DNA from: Verrucomicrobiia bacterium
GTDB taxonomy: Bacteria; Verrucomicrobiota; Verrucomicrobiia; Limisphaerales; CAIMTB01
Direction: 5' to 3'
DNA length: 64,000 nt
Assembly (NCBI GenBank): GCA_019634625.1
Contig: JAHCBA010000002.1
Coordinates: forward strand, 243,178-307,177
Part shown: piece by piece, positions 61,217 to 64,000 of the stretch
How positions within the stretch are numbered: position 1 is the first letter of the stretch
Layout of the letters: every line of letters starts with the position of its first letter
Position numbers and translations under genes: made by a program
The notes under the pieces: model-generated
Told to the model about the DNA's origin: nothing
The model's input: the letters and a program-made list of their open reading frames with translations, nothing else
Databases searched by the model: none

Positions 61217-64000
61217 GTTTCAATCCGCGCCTCTGACCGGAGCCAGAGGCGACCTTGGATGCCGCCCCTGCAAAGAAGGGCGTGGATGTTTCAATCCGCG
61301 CCTCTGACCGGAGCCAGAGGCGACCCTCGATCACCATGCAGCACTCGGTTGGCACCAGTTTCAATCCGCGCCTCTGACCGGAGCCAGAGGCGACGCGGCA
61401 ACTGTCGGCATTGGCTGATGCGATCAACGTTTCAATCCGCGCCTCTGACCGGAGCCAGAGGCGACCTCAGGCATCACTGAGTAGTCGCGGGACCAACCGG
61501 TTTCAATCCGCGCCTCTGACCGGAGCCAGAGGCGACGCCTGGGGGTGGACTCCCCCCGCCAGTCCGATCAGTTTCAATCCGCGCCTCTGACCGGAGCCAG
61601 AGGCGACTCCCCGGCGCCGATGGAGCGCAAGATGGACGTGCTGTTTCAATCCGCGCCTCTGACCGGAGCCAGAGGCGACTGTGAAGCATCCAGACGGACT
61701 CTTTCGGGGTGATGTTTCAATCCGCGCCTCTGACCGGAGCCAGAGGCGACGCCGACTGGAACGACCCAATCGAAGATGTCGTGGGTTTCAATCCGCGCCT
61801 CTGACCGGAGCCAGAGGCGACCCTATATCACCGGCGCCGACGAAGCCGCCGCCGCGTTTCAATCCGCGCCTCTGACCGGAGCCAGAGGCGACGAAGGCTC
61901 TCCGCCGAATCACATCCGCCATCTGATGTTTCAATCCGCGCCTCTGACCGGAGCCAGAGGCGACAAGGGCTGCTGTGGAGAGTGCGCCTTAAACACTGGT
62001 TTCAATCCGCGCCTCTGACCGGAGCCAGAGGCGACTCTGGGACGGAGGGATATTGAGGATCTCAGAAAGGTTTCAATCCGCGCCTCTGACCGGAGCCAGA
62101 GGCGACCAGCGGCGTCGATGTGGCATCCGCGCAGCTCACCGGTTTCAATCCGCGCCTCTGACCGGAGCCAGAGGCGACTGGTGCCGCTCGATGCGGTCGC
62201 CGCATTATGGACTGTTTCAATCCGCGCCTCTGACCGGAGCCAGAGGCGACGGAGTGATGACGCCTTAGGTCGTGACGTACTTGTGTTTCAATCCGCGCCT
62301 CTGACCGGAGCCAGAGGCGACCCGTACCGGCTGACGGCTGGGAGAAGGATTCTCTCGTTTCAATCCGCGCCTCTGACCGGAGCCAGAGGCGACTAGGGTA
62401 GGCGTACTGGAGTATTGGCTTCGACGAGTTTCAATCCGCGCCTCTGACCGGAGCCAGAGGCGACATGATGCCGTCGATATGCGTGGAATGAACTCCAGGT
62501 TTCAATCCGCGCCTCTGACCGGAGCCAGAGGCGACCGGCATTCCTAACCATCTGGTGCGGATGGACGGAGTTTCAATCCGCGCCTCTGACCGGAGCCAGA
62601 GGCGACTCCGCGCATCGGTGATCCTTCTGGCTGCATGCCAGGTTTCAATCCGCGCCTCTGACCGGAGCCAGAGGCGACTTCATTCTCTACGCCACCCACG
62701 ACCTGTCCACGCCGTTTCAATCCGCGCCTCTGACCGGAGCCAGAGGCGACGGCCTTGCTACGGAGGGAGACTGATGACACCGGAGTTTCAATCCGCGCCT
62801 CTGACCGGAGCCAGAGGCGACCGAGAGCCACAGGGCGGCGATCGCGATGGCGGCGTGTTTCAATCCGCGCCTCTGACCGGAGCCAGAGGCGACACGACCG
62901 GCATCATCATGGCCGCCAGCACCCAGAGTTTCAATCCGCGCCTCTGACCGGAGCCAGAGGCGACGTCCGGTTTCAGGATTCCGCATATACGGCCCAACTG
63001 TTTCAATCCGCGCCTCTGACCGGAGCCAGAGGCGACATGACGCCTGTTGCCTCCATCGCCTGCCACGCGGCGTTTCAATCCGCGCCTCTGACCGGAGCCA
63101 GAGGCGACCCGACCATTCAACTCATCACGCTGCCCCTCCAGTAGTTTCAATCCGCGCCTCTGACCGGAGCCAGAGGCGACGTCATCGCGGAGCTGGACGG
63201 CATCCTCAGTCACAGTTTCAATCCGCGCCTCTGACCGGAGCCAGAGGCGACTCGGCCCGGCGATGGTAACACCTGGGATTGGTCTGTTTCAATCCGCGCC
63301 TCTGACCGGAGCCAGAGGCGACGTTCGCCTCCGTGCCCCGCTATCGCAGCGCCCAGGTTTCAATCCGCGCCTCTGACCGGAGCCAGAGGCGACGACTGAC
63401 GGTTGTGACAGGCCGCTGGCCGCGGCAGTTTCAATCCGCGCCTCTGACCGGAGCCAGAGGCGACGTGATGGATACGCTTGAAGCGGCTGGCAAAATAGTT
63501 TCAATCCGCGCCTCTGACCGGAGCCAGAGGCGACGTTGTTGGTAGCGACCCAGCGGCCGGCGCACGAGTTTCAATCCGCGCCTCTGACCGGAGCCAGAGG
63601 CGACCCGAGGTAGTCATTGGCGATCCAGTAGGCGATTGGTTTCAATCCGCGCCTCTGACCGGAGCCAGAGGCGACAGGCGATGGCCGTTGTTGAAATCAG
63701 ATACCCAACAGTTTCAATCCGCGCCTCTGACCGGAGCCAGAGGCGACGAATTGCGGGCAAAGGAAGTGAAGCGGATTCACGTTTCAATCCGCGCCTCTGA
63801 CCGGAGCCAGAGGCGACTTTGATGCCGTTCAGGCGGGCAATGGTGTTCTCGATGTTTCAATCCGCGCCTCTGACCGGAGCCAGAGGCGACGTGACCATCC
63901 CATCTCTCGGCCATTAGGCAGAACCGTTTCAATCCGCGCCTCTGACCGGAGCCAGAGGCGACCCACGTTCAGCGTCGCGGCCACAAGCACGAACACGTTT
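61217..64000 (-). CRISPR. CRISPR array, 39 complete 37-bp repeats plus a partial
   Basis: Perfect 37-bp repeats from 61217 (GTTTCAATCC...AGGCGAC on the plus strand), spaced 70-73 bases apart, so spacers are 33-36 bases. A 40th repeat starts at 63997 and runs off the window. All 39 repeats look identical. An 8-bp palindromic stem CGCCTCTG/CAGAGGCG with an ACCGGAGC loop lies inside. On the minus strand each repeat ends CGGATTGAAAC, an 11-nt potential 5' handle as in type I-C systems. With the ATTGAAAC end, the degenerate repeat on the left and the non-AT-rich left flank, transcription is predicted on the minus strand, from a leader beyond 64000. Repeat length (37) is longer than usual I-C (32), so I-G is a second possibility. 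No cas gene is in the window. Confidence 0.97.

Noticed and set aside
61155..63545. Several short repetitive open frames inside the CRISPR array
   Set aside because: They encode only the translated repeat (FQSAPLTGARGD, SIRASDRSQRR) with spacers between.

Overview
The window is GC-rich bacterial DNA that looks like a chromosome of the phylum Verrucomicrobiota (PVC superphylum). I base this on three things visible in the sequence: two pseudopilins of the type starting [13 protein letters not shown] followed by ...LLPALA.AK.KA, very large secreted beta-propeller/Ca-binding proteins ending in RFYR- or RFWR-like tails, and linked ECF sigma factor/Ser-Thr kinase genes typical of PVC bacteria. Taxonomy is inferred; no rRNA is present. 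Many starts lack a clear Shine-Dalgarno sequence, so several start calls rest on signal peptides or family length.

Layout. 0.2-10.9 kb: a methyltransferase-like protein, a YfhO-type membrane protein, a ribbon-helix-helix antitoxin beside a deleted toxin remnant, mutL, an aldehyde dehydrogenase, a secreted protein and a PPK2 polyphosphate kinase. 11.0-16.3 kb: one 1759-residue secreted multidomain protein. 16.3-23.1 kb: a SWIM-SNF2 helicase and the tight set clpP-clpX-mnmG. 23.2-37.4 kb: mostly housekeeping genes (a pseudopilin, a membrane protein overlapping an adenylate kinase gene, fmt, a CAP-domain protein, serA coupled to a parvulin, recA, secA). 37.8-46.0 kb: a Ser/Thr kinase with TPR-rich C-terminus followed by LVIVD-propeller and BspA-type LRR secreted proteins.

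46.4-54.5 kb is an accessory island on the minus strand: ECF sigma factor, kinase with WD40 propellers, an unknown 152-residue protein, a three-helix membrane protein, and an RCC1-propeller protein with an inserted domain of unknown function. A near-identical 31-bp element lies upstream of two of its genes and resembles an ECF-type promoter. This is my best candidate for an undescribed system: a sigma/kinase-controlled surface-sensing or signalling module.

55-61 kb carries a large PD40-type propeller protein, two more pseudopilin-like genes and transposase remnants. From 61.2 kb to the end is a CRISPR array with 39 complete 37-bp repeats, 33-36 bp spacers and a degenerate repeat at its left end. 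It is probably transcribed on the minus strand from a leader beyond the right edge. No cas gene is in the window.

The intergenic DNA holds two REPIN-like dispersed families (four copies of a 71-81 bp inverted-repeat unit, and a second family built on CGCTTCAGCG), one 165-bp palindromic MITE-like element, a 95-bp two-copy repeat, and two decayed C-terminal fragments of a REP-associated-type transposase sharing the same frameshift.
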